Positions 1-10,886 are shown, counted from the stretch's first letter. The stretch is 30,936 bases of DNA from Theristus sp. LFF4_11 (GCA_030248135.1 JASANC010002630.1:1-30936); one strand, 5' to 3'. The notes: generated by a model not told the origin, from the sequence alone. Made by a program: numbers and translations.

Positions 1-54
1 TGGGATCGTGTTGCTCGAGCAGTGCGCGGTTCGGATCGTACTACGACGACTCAC

Positions 55-623
55 GTTGAACATCTGCTCCATCGTGGTCGTCTCGTTGCAATCGGTGACG
101 TTGTGCAGTTTGTAGAAGAAATACCGTACAATGAAAACTTTGGTTCTGTCGAATCATCGATTGTGCGAGCATGAGGGAACATGAGGGGAACAAATATTTC
201 TTCTGAAACGAGGATTTCAAACGTTCATGTGATGATGGGATACAGAATTTATTCGCGAGGCGGATTCGATTACCAATGTTGTTGTCGGATGGGGTGATGG
301 TTTGAGTCACCCAGAGACAGAACGTCGCCGTCGAGTAGGGTGCTCATGGAGTTTTCCCATTAAGTGCCTTTTGCCTACACACCCCTCGGCGGGGCTCGAT
401 CCCCGAATGCACAGACAGGAGTCTAACGCGCTACGGCGTACCACCAGGACCAGGCCACGAAGGTGACTTGTTGAAAAAGTCGTTGCTCGGTCCGTAGAAA
501 ATTTGACATCGAAAATTTTCGGAATACCAACTCGTGCGCGGTGATAAAAATGTTCCACGGCAGCAAACCGGCAGCGCCGAGCACGATGAAGCACAAATAC
601 ACAAAACTACGTTCCGCCATCAT
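55..623 (-). CDS. Equilibrative nucleoside transporter (ENT/SLC29 family), N-terminal part only
   Basis: ENT proteins are multi-pass membrane carriers moving nucleosides and bases down their gradient. Exon 1 starts at an ATG at 623 (a second ATG is at 620) and ends near 531. It encodes a first transmembrane segment followed by GLLPWNIFITAHE, the diagnostic LLPWN-x-FITA motif of the family. A second exon, about 55-124, continues with YFFYKLHNVTDCNETT, matching the position of the first extracellular loop and carrying two N-glycosylation sequons (NVT, NET). It ends at a strong GTGAGT donor at 53-54. The gene continues off the left edge, so only about 55 residues are visible. The intron between them (about 125-531) contains a tRNA-like repeat. 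The acceptor of exon 2 is unusual: the protein-defined junction has CGG where CAG is expected. ENT3-like subtype is suggested by the loop but is not certain. Confidence 0.8.
277..465 (-). repeat. tRNA-derived SINE-like repeat in the ENT intron
   Basis: Read on the minus strand, the block from about 465 to 365 resembles a tRNA. It has TAGCGCGTTAGACTC in the D-arm/A-box area and a T-arm CGGGG-ATCGAGC-CCCG with a perfect 5-bp stem and 7-nt loop, matching a Pol III B box (GGWTCRANNCC). The anticodon arm does not fold properly, so this is not a functional tRNA. A tRNA-unrelated body follows and ends near 277 in a short AAC-type tail. No target-site duplication could be found, so the limits are approximate. 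Confidence 0.5.
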
Positions 624-811
624 TGTGAAAAACGACACAAAAACTTTCTGAAAGTGTAGTCGATGTGCCTGGCTGGGGCTGGGTGGGGCTGTGGACTGGA
701 ATGAGTCGTTTGCCGTTGGTTTTATTTTTTAAGTGTTTTACTCATGTGGTTCAAAAGAAAAGAAGCACAAAACGGACCTGATTCTAAAAATCCAAATTCT
801 AAAGCCTAATC

Positions 812-2411
812 CTGAGCAGTAGCGAAAGTGCGGGGGGGTGGGGGGGGGTCCACCTAGGGTTAGGGGCTTTGAAAAAAAAAAATTTTTTTTATTTTTTTTC
901 GTTTTTTTTTTAAATTTGGATTTTTTTTTTCAAACTTAAAAAAAAATTTGAAAAATTTTTCTTCTACTTTGCTCTGAAAATTCGATTTATGGCATAATTT
1001 TTTGAAAGTTCAAACCAAATTTTCTTCCCAACTTCTTTGTGTGCTTAGGTACATGTCATTATTTGGTCATTTTGACCGACGTACTCCATGTTTTTCGATT
1101 TGGATGACTTCTAGAGTCAATTTTTAGCGTTGAAATGACTTAACTGAATTGAGATATCGTTTCAGAAATCGTTTTCTTGCAACTTAGAACATGTTTTTTT
1201 CAGTCGGTAGGCCATGAGATGAACATGATATCTTGTTGATTGGCGTACGTTATAGGTCTACAATGGAGTTGTGCGATATATTGTTAAACAATTGGAGCGG
1301 GGATGTTGGTTAATACCACATCACACGACCGTTTTTCAGATACCCGATAACATGGCCACATGTTAAAACTTGCGTGCTGAGCTAAACTAACGTGTTAAAC
1401 TTGCGTCTGTCAGTTGCCCGCAACGTGATCGCGAAATCATGGTACGTGTTTTCGATACGATGATTTGAAGAGTGGGCTCTCGCCATGTGGCAGATAGCAT
1501 AGCTGGTTGAACCTGAAAGTAAGTGTCTTGGGGGGGGGCGACCGGGTCGACAGGGGTTGCCGACTTAGCTACAGCAAACAGGAATTTTTGAACACAGTCA
1601 AATTTTGGTAATTTTCTAAAGAGGAACAACTAAGAACGGTTCAATATTCAAGTACACGTCGAAAATTGTCCTGTTTTACTGTTGAAAATGCAACTTTCCC
1701 TCTATGAAATGGACATAATTTCAATAAAACACGATTTTCGCTCTTATAGTTTTCCGGATCGTTCTGAAAATAGTCTAGATGAACTCAGCTCGACGAGACG
1801 CTTCGAACAAACCTAACTTGTAAAAAAAAATTTAAAAAAAAAAAAATTTTTTTTAATTTAAAAAAAAATCCGGATTTTTTTTTCCCCCTAACCCTAGGTC
1901 CACCCCCCCCCCCTCAGCCGAAAATCCTGCCCGTGCACGGGCAGATACCCGTGTACCCCCCTCCCCCCCTTTACCTCGACACGGGTACTAGACTCCCCCC
2001 CCCCCCCCATCCGCGAGAAAACACGGGATCGCACCCCCCCCCCCTCACGGTGGTCAATCTCATCTCAATTTTTTTCCAAAAATACCGTAATTTTTGCATT
2101 TTTCTTGACGTTTGTGTCTGTCCCTGCATAGATTTTGTTGTTTCTGACCAAACAAGCAGCTTGTTTGCACAAAATATTCTGTATTTTACAAGAATTTCTG
2201 TGTTTTACTAAGGCAAAAATTTGGTATTACCCGTGCGATCCCGTGCACCCCCCCCTCACGAAATTTTTCTGCCAGTGCACCCCCCCGGCCCCCCTCAGGA
2301 AAATTTGCTGCCCGTGCACCCCCCCTCACCGAGAAGGCACCTGACCCCCCCCCCCTCTAAAATTAGGCAAACACCCCCCCCCCCTCACCCGAGGTCCCGC
2401 TTTCGCTACTG
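812..2411. repeat. Inverted-repeat block with G-run/A-T-run ends
   Basis: CAGTAGCGAAAG at 817-828 recurs in reverse complement at 2400-2411. An inner pair, ACCTAGGGTTAGGGG at 852-866 and its reverse complement near 1886-1901, is likewise inverted. Both inner copies are followed inward by long A and T runs. The outer ends are G-runs on the left (about 831-851) and C-runs on the right. Between them (about 970-1800) the sequence is ordinary AT-rich DNA without a supported gene. This could be a degenerate mobile element with inverted ends, or two outward-facing copies of one low-complexity repeat. Confidence 0.5.
1904..2400. repeat. C-run minisatellite (CCCGTGCACCCCCC-type)
   Basis: A degenerate tandem repeat in which runs of 6-13 C alternate with short linkers such as CCCGTGCAC, CTCACGAAATTTTT and CTCAGGAAAATTTGCTG. 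Open frames here are proline-rich translations of the repeat and are not taken as genes. The complementary strand has many G-runs and could form G-quadruplexes. Confidence 0.7.
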
Positions 2412-2842
2412 ATCCTGAGCTAAACCTGATCCTAACCGAATCCTAACCTGAGCCAAGCCTTTTCAAGATGGAAGATGTCTGAACAATTGTGTTTTGAACA
2501 AGTTTTTGTTGAGGCCGGAGCGTGTGCACGCGCGCTAGTGGATCATGAGCATGAGCATGCGGATGCGAGGTGCGCGTGCGTTTTAAAAAAGAAGCTCCAG
2601 CGAGAAAATTTTGGGGTGTGGGGTGGGTGGATAAGATTTCAAGATTTCAAGATTTTACTAGCCTATTGACCCGAGCGTATGTGGCTTCATCAATGCCAAG
2701 TTTTTTTGGTGAAGTGGCATTGACTTAGAAAGAAAAAAACAGTAACGTTTACTGAATAATAACCCTGAAGAAAATTTACCTTGTGCTGCCGTGAAGTCGC
2801 CTACAATACAATATTTTTTAATGTATTTAAATAAATAAAAAC

Positions 2843-3310
2843 TGCGAAGTTTATGATTTTGCTATTTTCCCCCGTTCACCCTAACCTTTTTGTATGTGAA
2901 AAGATTGAATAAAAAACATAAAAATTTACGTTTTTTTCAATTACCCGTTTTAAAAAGCTAATGCTTCTTTTACCCATTTACCTAAGCCAAGCCTTTTTTG
3001 CAAAGTGAAAATGCGAAGTTTATGATTTTGCTATTTTTACCCGTTCACCCTAACCTAAGTCAAGCCTTTTTGAAAGTTAAGTAAAATTGAATAAAAAATA
3101 TAAAAATTAACGTTTTTACATTAAAAAATACCCGTTTTAAAAAGCTAATGCTTCTTTTGCCCGGTTACCCTAACATAAGCCAAGCCTTTTTTGTAAAGTG
3201 AACATGAACAGAAGAAACAAAAAAGTGACGTTTCTAATTTTGTTTTGCAGTCATTGCTTCTTTTTACCCGTTCACCCCAACATGACCCAAACATTTTGCA
3301 AAGTGAAAAT
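2843..3310. repeat. Direct repeats of about 170 bp with CCCTAA-like motifs
   Basis: GCGAAGTTTATGATTTTGCT begins at 2843 and again at 3013, a period of 170 bp. The rest of the unit also recurs: ACCCGTTTTAAAAAGCTAATGCTTCTTTT and a segment CACCCTAACCTAAGCCAAGCC followed by T-runs. A third, more diverged and partial unit runs to about 3310. No coding potential is evident. About 2412-2842, before the array, holds CCTAA-rich degenerate sequence and nothing recognisable. Confidence 0.75.
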
Positions 3311-3344
3311 GAATGGTAAATACTATTTCGACCCAATTAAAAAA

Positions 3345-3690
3345 CTAACTTTTTTCAAAGATGGTTTTGTCACATCTTTCGCAGTCGCTCGTCAAGCTTT
3401 GAGCAGCAACAATTGCCAGTTGCCCATCGTGCGTTACGTTGAAATTATCGCTCATAACCATGTAGTATCAATTTGAAAATGAAACATGGAGTATCAATTT
3501 CAATGAAATTTACTTGTTTTGAATTCAAAGTGCAACTTGCAATGCCGATGTCTATGTCCGTTTTGCAACCCGATTTTTTAAAAACAAAAAGTTCAAACTT
3601 TTTTCAAAGACGGTTTTGTTACATCTTTCCCAGTCGATCATCAAGTTTTGATCAGCCACGCTTCCATTTGCCTATGCTGTGCTGAACTGT
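3345..3690. repeat. Pair of direct repeats about 249 bp apart
   Basis: The stretch at about 3345-3440 (starting ACTTTTTTCAAAGATGG) is repeated with scattered substitutions at about 3594-3690 (ACTTTTTTCAAAGACGG). The two copies share roughly 80-90 aligned bases including ACATCTTTC, CAGTCG and CAAG.TTTGA.CAGC. The intervening sequence is AT-rich. No gene was recognised. Confidence 0.65.
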
Positions 3691-3699
3691 CTCTGTTGA

Positions 3700-4630
3700 C
3701 CAAAGTGTATCATGATGACTCCAGCTATGAAGAGCGACGTTTTGAGAATACAATCTCAACTGGCATTAATAAAAAAAATAGATTAAGGAAATTGAGATGG
3801 AGTTTTCTTAAGTAGCAAAAAAGGGCGCCAATTCAAATTGCAAAAAATGCCACAGACACACAGACACTTTGTAAATTTAATAATATAGATTTAACGCGCA
3901 ACACCTTTAACAAAAACACAATGATAAAGAATTAACATAATGACAAAATTATCAAAAAAATGAATGAAACAAACAACTATTATATCATTGTTTTGTATCG
4001 GGTGCCGGATGTGGGCAAGAATTGCCCATGTCTTTACCCTAAAACAAGCTGAAGTTGAAAAACATTTGGAGGCACAAACTCTATCCAAAAAACTCTATTC
4101 ACACACAAAACGAGAACCGAAAACTGAAGAACCCGAAACAATCAATAAACAAAAAACTTCAATGAGTGGCTTTCTTAAACACAAGATAAAGAACAGCAAC
4201 GACGCCTGTGACGGCTCAACACTATGATGAAAAAACAAAAAAAAACCAAAGAAACAAGTCTATGAGCTGTCTCTTCATTCATCATTTTATTTTGTTTGTT
4301 TTTTTTCTTTTTTTTCTTTTTTGCACATCTTTTTTTTCTTTTTTCTCTTTTTTCTTTTTTTCTTTTTTTTAAGAGACGCAGAAACAGACATATCGCAAAC
4401 ACACAAAGGACTCTTAAAACAGTCACACACTAATACACATACCAAAAACGATCCGAAACGCACTGAACATAAACGAAGCAACCGAAACAAAAAAGAAACC
4501 GAGCCAAGTCAAACGAGAAAAAAAATCTGAACTGAACGGAACACAACAAAACGAACTCAAAAATCAAAAATGAAAAGAAGCAGAGTCGAATTTCTCGCGA
4601 ACACAGGAAATGATTCTTGAACCAAGGATA
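3700..4630. other. Gene-free stretch with polypyrimidine tract
   Basis: Nothing protein-coding is supported. Short open frames on both strands are lysine/asparagine- or phenylalanine-rich translations of low-complexity DNA. A tract of almost pure T/C lies at about 4283-4370. The remainder is A-rich sequence with many AAAC and ACACA words. Confidence 0.6.
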
Positions 4631-4633
4631 AAA

Positions 4634-4738
4634 TTGGGGGGGGGGGGTGTCCGCCAGACAAAATTTCATGGGGGGTGTGGGGGGGGTGTCGGCCAAATTT
4701 TTGAGGGGGGGGGGTCCGATGCCGATTTTAGGGGGGTG
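4634..4738. repeat. G-run minisatellite, same family as 1904-2400
   Basis: Three to four units of G-runs (6-12 G) separated by linkers such as TGTCCGCCAGACAAAATTTC and TGTCGGCCAAATTTTTGA. On the opposite strand this reads as C-runs plus GAAATTTT-type linkers, like the block at 1904-2400 but in the other orientation. The next 600 bases (4740-5347), up to the kinase 3' end, hold no recognisable feature. Confidence 0.65.
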
Positions 4739-5347
4739 GCACGGTACTTCTGAGACTTTTGTTTGTCTGAGTTTTGTTTTGTCTGAGATGGCTTTAGTTT
4801 CGATATACGGAATGACCGAGTAAACATGGCCGCTTTTTTCAGGATGCAAGGAGCGCGAAATTTGAATGAAAGAAAAAGACGTTCAGAAACCCAATTGGGT
4901 GCCAAATTTGACGTGTTTAAACTAATTTTTCTTCGTGCTATTCTGTTCATTTTTTCTTCCTTACACACAAGGGTTTCTTGACGCAAAACATTCCAATTCA
5001 CTTCACAATACAACAAAATTCAACAATAACCACCTCCTGATATGTTTCAACAAAAATTGCAGGAAAAAGTGTGTTTATCACGTTTTATTCTGCATCTTGT
5101 TTGGTCAACCACGATGGTGATACTGCGCCGCGAGATCGATGCGTGTTGTTGAGAGGCTGTATTCGGTCGTTGCAAGCCATGGAGACAGTCGGGTCTGTGG
5201 AGATTTCAGAAGATAAATATCAGATAATAACGGCGGATGTTCAGCACAAAGGTCACGGATGTCATAACGCTACTTCAGTCAATGCACAAGTTTCTCACTC
5301 TGAAAAAACGTAGCTGCTTGATGAACAAACCGTCAACTGTGGATTGA

Positions 5348-8021
5348 CTAATCGTGGACATCCGGACAAAAATAAAGTGGCCAGTCAGCGGTGAATGGAA
5401 TTGCAATATTCTGCTGATGAGTTTTGTTTCACTAGAAAGTCAAATTCCAAAATATGCGAAAGTACTGCATAATAATCGAACCGATTGATAACAGTAGCGT
5501 TCGATTGGATCGCAGTTCAACAGCGCGTCGGTCAGTTGACGGAATTCATCCGATCGCTCGTCGTGATAAACCAACTCCGGGCGCATGCCGTTCGCCTTAA
5601 AGAAACTGTCGTCACAATTTTTGTTCAATTCCAACATCCTGATTTGCTGTTTTTACAAGTGCTAGATGTTGTTGTTGTTTGTTGTCCCCTTTTTATCCTT
5701 ACCCAACGCCCTTGGGGAAAGGCAGTGTCGCAATTTTTTATTGTCCACCACATGGGCTGCGACGTTGGAAGCAGTTTTTCTGCTATAGAAGTGGGCGTTG
5801 GGCAAGCTGCGCTGGTATGCATGGGCGCGATGTCATTAAGTTCCTCGCCACCGGAACAGCAATCTTGTGAATCAAAAAAGCCCACGTTCATGCTGCCGAA
5901 CCATTAAGCCCCACGCAACCCGGGGCAGCCGAGTGGTCACGAGCGGATTCGAACCCGAACCCGATTGGAAGTCCCAAGTGCTTTCCACTTAGCCACTCAG
6001 CCGGCACAAGTGCTATGATCGCATAACGTTTCGCACTGTTTTCACTAACCAACAACTGTTGAGTTTGCTGATCGCTCAGAAATGGAAATCGATTTTCGCA
6101 CATCATGTAGAGGCAGACACCCACTGCCCACCAGTCCACCGGCGAAGCGTGGTAGCGTTTCTGCACAGAAAAACCGACAGTCGTGTCTATTTTGAAAAAA
6201 ATAACGTTTTTTGAAGCAGGACTGGCTGATTGGCTGCTTTTCTAGAATTGTGTCGAATGGTTGTGTTGTGTAGCCGTTTACTGTCTCTACCAATCAACGT
6301 TCATAACTTTGAAAAAAACTGTCAATCAATCGATCAACTCGTGAAAACAACGCACAGTGAAACTGCACATCATATGCAGTTTTATTCTGTATCTGCGGTT
6401 TAATTGCTGATTGGCATCATTGAGCGCGTTGCACCAATCAGTGGCGCCCGATTCACAAACAGCCAATCAGCTGATTGATTTCGGCTGTAAAATTGTAACT
6501 CTGTGTTTGTGTTACATTTGCGAGTATCTCAGGCGCCATGTACGGTCTGCTGCCACATTTTGTTCTCAGCTTTTCTTCGCGCGTGTACCGACGACTGAAC
6601 GTGAAATCGATCAGTTTCACGTTGCCGTACAAATCGAGCAGCACGTTCTCGCTCTTGATGTCACGGTGAACGATTTTCTGAAGTGGCACAGATACCAAAA
6701 TCGAGCAGTTTTTAAAGTTTCAAAACTCAAACATAATATTGCAATGAGTTTGTTTGACTGACATGACTACCGATCAAAGTGCATCCAGTGAATTCGACAT
6801 TAAGTTGTGGAAAAAACATTTTTTTTCAATTTTTTTACCAAACAATGAAGATATCTAATGGCTTCAATCAGTTGACGAATGATTAATTTCGCTTGCGATT
6901 CAGAAAACGGAAAATAATCAATGATTGCGCCGACTGCTGCAAGCTCTTCAACCAGATACAGTTTCCTTCCAATCAGGAATGCCTGCAACAAAAAAAAATA
7001 TGAATGTTAAAGTTTGACTCATGAATTTGCTTGTCAAATTTGTTTTGAAAGTTTTGAAGTGAATCTATTTTTGCTGTTTCTGCGGTGCTTGCTTAGATCT
7101 TTTCTTTGATCTTTGACCGGCAACTTTTCGATCTTTTTGTTTTTGGTAAGCTGATCAATTTGAAACGATTACTTCTGTGGAACAAAACGCAGTGAAACGA
7201 CACGTAATGAAACGTGAGATTCTAAAAGCGCGATAGCCAAAGCAACTAAAAGTAAAACTCTCAAGCAAATGTGTAAAAAAGTATGTTCCCAAACGTCATA
7301 TAATTTCGCAATATTTGCATGGTCAAGGGTTCGATAGATGCGAATTTCCCTCGGCAGAAACAGTCGCACGATGGCGGCCGGTGCCGTGTCGATGTCGACC
7401 GTTTTCAGGGCCACCGTGCGATTGCGGCTGCTGTCGTACGCACGGTAGACGCGACTGTACGCGCCCTCGCCCAGCACCGCTGACTGCACAAACGGCAACG
7501 CATCAGTGCAGTTTTGTAGAATGCTAGCTTCGATTCATGTGAGTTCACTTCAAAACTTTTGAAACCAAAGCAACATGGCAAACAAAAGTATGCCCGAGCA
7601 GGTGTCCGGTGTTCTGTTCGTCTGGGTGTCCTGCGTAGTCTCCCAGAAATGAAAGTGGTAGCAACAGCACACTCACTGTTTTAGCCCACTTTTTTCTCCC
7701 TGACACGGACACCGCGCGGGACATCCCGGTGAAAGCGACACCGGACACCTTTTTTTCAGCGTGTCTGCCAACCTTGATGAGATAGCCGCCGTCCGCTCGC
7801 CGCACCACCTGCGGCAAATGACTGTTTTCATCCGAATTGGGTGTTGGCGTTGTCTTGTTTCGGTTGTTGGTGCTTTCATTGCAACTGGCAGCTACCGTGC
7901 TCAAGGGCTCCTCAGCAGTGCTGGTTGTTGTTTTTGTGGTTGTCTGCGTTACATCAGCAAACGCATCCGTGGTCGTGATGTAGGTGCTCTCGAGAAAATC
8001 AGCCCGTTCTAATGGCATCAT
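5348..8021 (-). CDS. Testis-specific serine/threonine kinase-like protein (TSSK family), complete
   Basis: A protein kinase of the CAMK-group TSSK type, which in animals acts in male germ cells. Model of seven exons: 8021-7773, 7483-7295, 6982-6839, 6677-6516, 6160-6050, 5646-5482, 5410-5348. Every exon is a multiple of three and every intron is phase 0, giving about 360 residues. After an 80-residue Thr/Ser-rich head come the glycine loop LGEGAYSRV (about 87-95), the VALK lysine (110), FLPREI typical of TSSKs, HRDIKSEN (198-205), DFT in place of DFG (218-220) followed by FSRR as in TSSK1/2 (DFSFSKR), MAPE (241-244), DWWAVGV and DPIER. The start is the first in-frame ATG pair at 8019-8021. 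Exon 5 to 6 spans a SINE-bearing intron. The last, 71-bp intron (5411-5481) is less certain; without it the frame stops at 5440. A mammalian-style tail is absent. Confidence 0.88.
5655..5664. repeat. Target-site duplication, left copy (second at 6006-6015)
   Basis: ACAAGTGCTA occurs exactly on each side of the SINE. Removing the element and one copy leaves a 52-bp intron, within the size range of short introns here. Confidence 0.9.
5665..6005 (-). mobile_element. Full-length tRNA-derived SINE inserted in a TSSK-like kinase intron
   Basis: The element begins at 6005 (minus strand) with GCCGGCTGAGTGGCTAAGTGG. A box TGGCTAAGTGG lies at 5985-5995 and B box GGTTCGAATCC at 5945-5955, at tRNA-like spacing of about 30 nt, so it carries an internal Pol III promoter. 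A body of about 250 bp unrelated to tRNA follows, ending in an (AAC)n tail at 5665-5685. It is flanked by a perfect 10-bp direct repeat, ACAAGTGCTA, at 5655-5664 and 6006-6015, the target-site duplication expected from LINE-driven insertion. It has the same orientation as the host gene. Confidence 0.9.
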
Positions 8022-8387
8022 GATGATTAGAAAAAAGTCTAGTTTTGAGAAAATAAAAAACACACGTGGCTCGAAGCTCTACAAAACACGACTTTTAAAG
8101 TCAACAAGTGGCACATGCGATTTCTTATTCTTAGGGACTTTCTCGTTCGGGAAAACTTGGGAAATCTCTGCCTAGCGTGGCACGGTATTCGCCTTCTATC
8201 GATTGAACGTTTTTATTCGGCTAGAGATCCAGAGGAAAGTTAAAGTTGTAACATTGAATGATGTTGCAAGGTTAGGTATATTTTATAGTGCCGTGCTGTC
8301 GCCGTCTCTCACCAGTTCTACAAAAGAAAATTTTACAGACAAAAGCAGACAAAAGGGCGCTTTATCATGTGGATTAACGGTTTTTTA

Positions 8388-10886
8388 TCACGAAAAAATG
8401 TTTCTGTTCGGCGAAATTGTATCGGCAGCGTGCTGCACTATGGACTGTGATTGTGGCGATGTTTCAGTTGTAGTAGTATTCTCTTCGCAATCACTCGCTA
8501 AGCAATTGCTTGATGATCTACTGCTGTCGGCGTACGGCAATTTTACGAGCACTCCATTCCGATAGATGGGAGACGAGAACAGGTTAAGAGTCGGCGTTAG
8601 TGGGAGGCACCAGTGAACGGGCTGGTGAGCACCAAAAATCTAAACGGTCAAAATCGGTTGATCAGTTCTCCATAGTTTTTTGACCAATAATTCTTGAGTT
8701 TTTCAAGCTAATGTAGCGTCATCTGATGATGTGAACAAAGTAGGCGGGACAGTTTTGAACCGCGCTGTCACTGGCAGCCCAGATCAGCGTGTTCCCTTAG
8801 AAGGGACAATTGTCATATGGAGATTGCTGAATATAACTGGAAAAGTTTCAATTTTTTGTGTTCAGTGAAAAACACCACACTAAACCGCTTCGATGTTTCG
8901 TCGCAGTGAGGTCGGATGTTTGTAGTTGATGTCGTCGTTTGTGTTGAACGGTGTGCCAGCGAGTTTCAGATCCTGAATCTGTTGCACGGTTGTCTCGTTG
9001 TCTCGGACGAGTGTGGCGTGCATCTGCAGCAGCACAATCACCGCGATCAACAATGACAGCGTTGACTGAAAATGGTGTTTTGTTGATGTCCACAATAGTT
9101 TCTGTCTGAAATATACTGCGACTCATAAATGGAAAAATTCCAAACCCCGCTCCAAACGCATCCCGCCTCACCGCTGGAAAAAGGCAGAGATGTGTTTTCA
9201 AAGCGGATTGGCTGAGTCGGATCGGCGCAAATGGTGGACCGTCGGGGGGCAGATTGCCGTTCGCCCAGACGATCACGAACTGAATGCAGGCAAAGATTGA
9301 GACGACGCCCGTCACGGCCGCGTAGCACAGCATCAGTACGAAGAACTTGTGGTTGTAGCCGTGGATGCACGTGTTCAGCCACGGACAATGGTGGTCGAAA
9401 CGTGGCTGACATCGGAAACAGCGTCTGCAATACAGTTCGTCCGGTAACTGAAACTCATCAGAACGTTGTCATGAGCGTCCACTATAATCAGTTGTCAGCC
9501 AATAACGTTTGTTTTCAGTTCTGAATGCACCCAGTAACCCATTCCGACGCCACGTGCCACGCACCTGCAATGATGCGTCCGGTCTGGCTTTATGATGCAG
9601 CAGTGCGTGCAGAAGGCGACCGAGTCCGTGGCGGTGCGCGTCATCACCGGCAGCCGACGTCGCGCAACGAGCGTGCTGAGCAGCTGGCGCTGGTGCGACG
9701 GCGACGCCGTGCGCAGCTGCGCCATCACACTCTCGGACAGACGCCATCGGAAATGCAAACCGCACACAGTGTGTTATGTTCAGTGGCGAAACTGCTAGAA
9801 CACTCAGAAAACCATCCGTTGAACGACCGAAAACATGCTCCATTACCGTATGGTAGCAAATTTTTAGGTCCGGTCAATCAAAGGTGGCAAATCAAGTTGT
9901 CGTTCCAACAGGGGTGATAAATCAGGTCAGAGCTCCCTATCGCAACAAAAGACTCAAAGCAGAGGCCCTAATCTAAATCCCGGTCTTAAATGAGGTTCCA
10001 AACTAAGTCGTAGTGTCAGCAGGTCCGGGTCCCAATCGAGGTCCCAAAACCGGGGTGCATTTCTGGCAGAGGTTCCAAACCTGAACAGCGCGTTGTGCAA
10101 CAAAAGAGTTTTCCACCCTGATGGATACCTCTTGGGCCAGTGTTTCGGTGCGGATGCAATCAGCGTGCGTAGCATCGACACCGCGCTCAATGTGAAACAC
10201 ACTTGATAAAGGCAAACGTAGATGATCCTGAAGGTGCAATGGACAGTGTTAAACAAACCATTAAAAATGTATTTTGCCAAGTGTGTTTTTAAGTTATGGG
10301 ATCATAACTGTCGCGACTGGAAGTGCAGAACAGTAGTTTCAATTGCTAACCTCTCACCCCACCTACGCCAACCTCATTTATTTTCCAAACACCCACCTGA
10401 CAGCAATGCTTAGAAATGGAAATTTATCAAAGACGTTCACAATTGAAACCAAAGGGAGAATTTAGTTTTAGCTTTTGGTATGGGTGATTTACAGCACAGG
10501 GCTAAGAAATTTGTGACAGTTTTTACCACTCACTATTTTCACCACAAATTGATGTCAAACAAGGTCAGGTGGTCAAGGTCAGAGTCAGACACCCCGTGAT
10601 CCTCTCCCTGACTAGGAAATGTCTCCGGCGGTAATCAGAGGGGATGAAAAAATGCCATTCCATTTTATGATTCTGAGACAATTGCAACTCTCTGTCACCT
10701 CTGCACAATGTTCGTTACAAGCGCAAAGCCGATGACGATTGTGAACGCGAACCACGACCACGCGGCGAACAGCAGCAGCCCGAGCACCGGACTCCACAGG
10801 AGCGCGTGCAGCCAGAGGCCCAGGCACGGCCGCGAGCGCGCCCGGCTCGTCCATTGCAGGAAGCCGGTTTTGGTGCACACGGACAT
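8388..10886 (-). CDS. DHHC-type protein S-palmitoyltransferase (ZDHHC2/15/20-like), complete
   Basis: Transfers fatty acyl groups to cysteines of target proteins at Golgi or plasma membranes. Six exons: 10886-10699, 10227-10129, 9759 (or 9729)-9565, 9424-9172, 9065-8886, 8639-8388, with matching phases, giving about 378-388 residues. Exon 1 and 2 hold TM1 (SPVLGLLLFAAWSWFAF) and TM2. Exon 3 has the LPVMTRTATDSVAFCTHC lead-in and KPDRTHHC. The exon 3/4 join completes the zinc-binding domain RRCFRCQPRFDHHCPWLNTC with the catalytic DHHC cysteine. TM3 follows, then TM4 with a TTV motif (DNETTVQQ), and a final exon with IFGAHQPVHWCLPL matching the family's N-x(n)-FG...W-LP C-terminal segment, then a Ser/Thr-rich tail. 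The start is the only in-frame Met. The 5' edge of exon 3 is ambiguous: an AG acceptor gives 9729, but the family motif F-x-LS suggests 9759, which is preceded by CGG. Confidence 0.9.

Noticed and set aside
365..460. Functional tRNA gene
   Set aside because: T-arm is good but the anticodon arm and acceptor stem do not pair; better explained as a SINE head.
4175..4530. Lys-rich frames
   Set aside because: They translate the T/C tract at 4283-4370 and A-rich flanks, with no motif or splice partner.
8203..8565. Plus-strand frame of 120 codons
   Set aside because: Largely antisense to the last exon of the palmitoyltransferase, whose family motif (IFG...W.LP) and phases support the minus strand.
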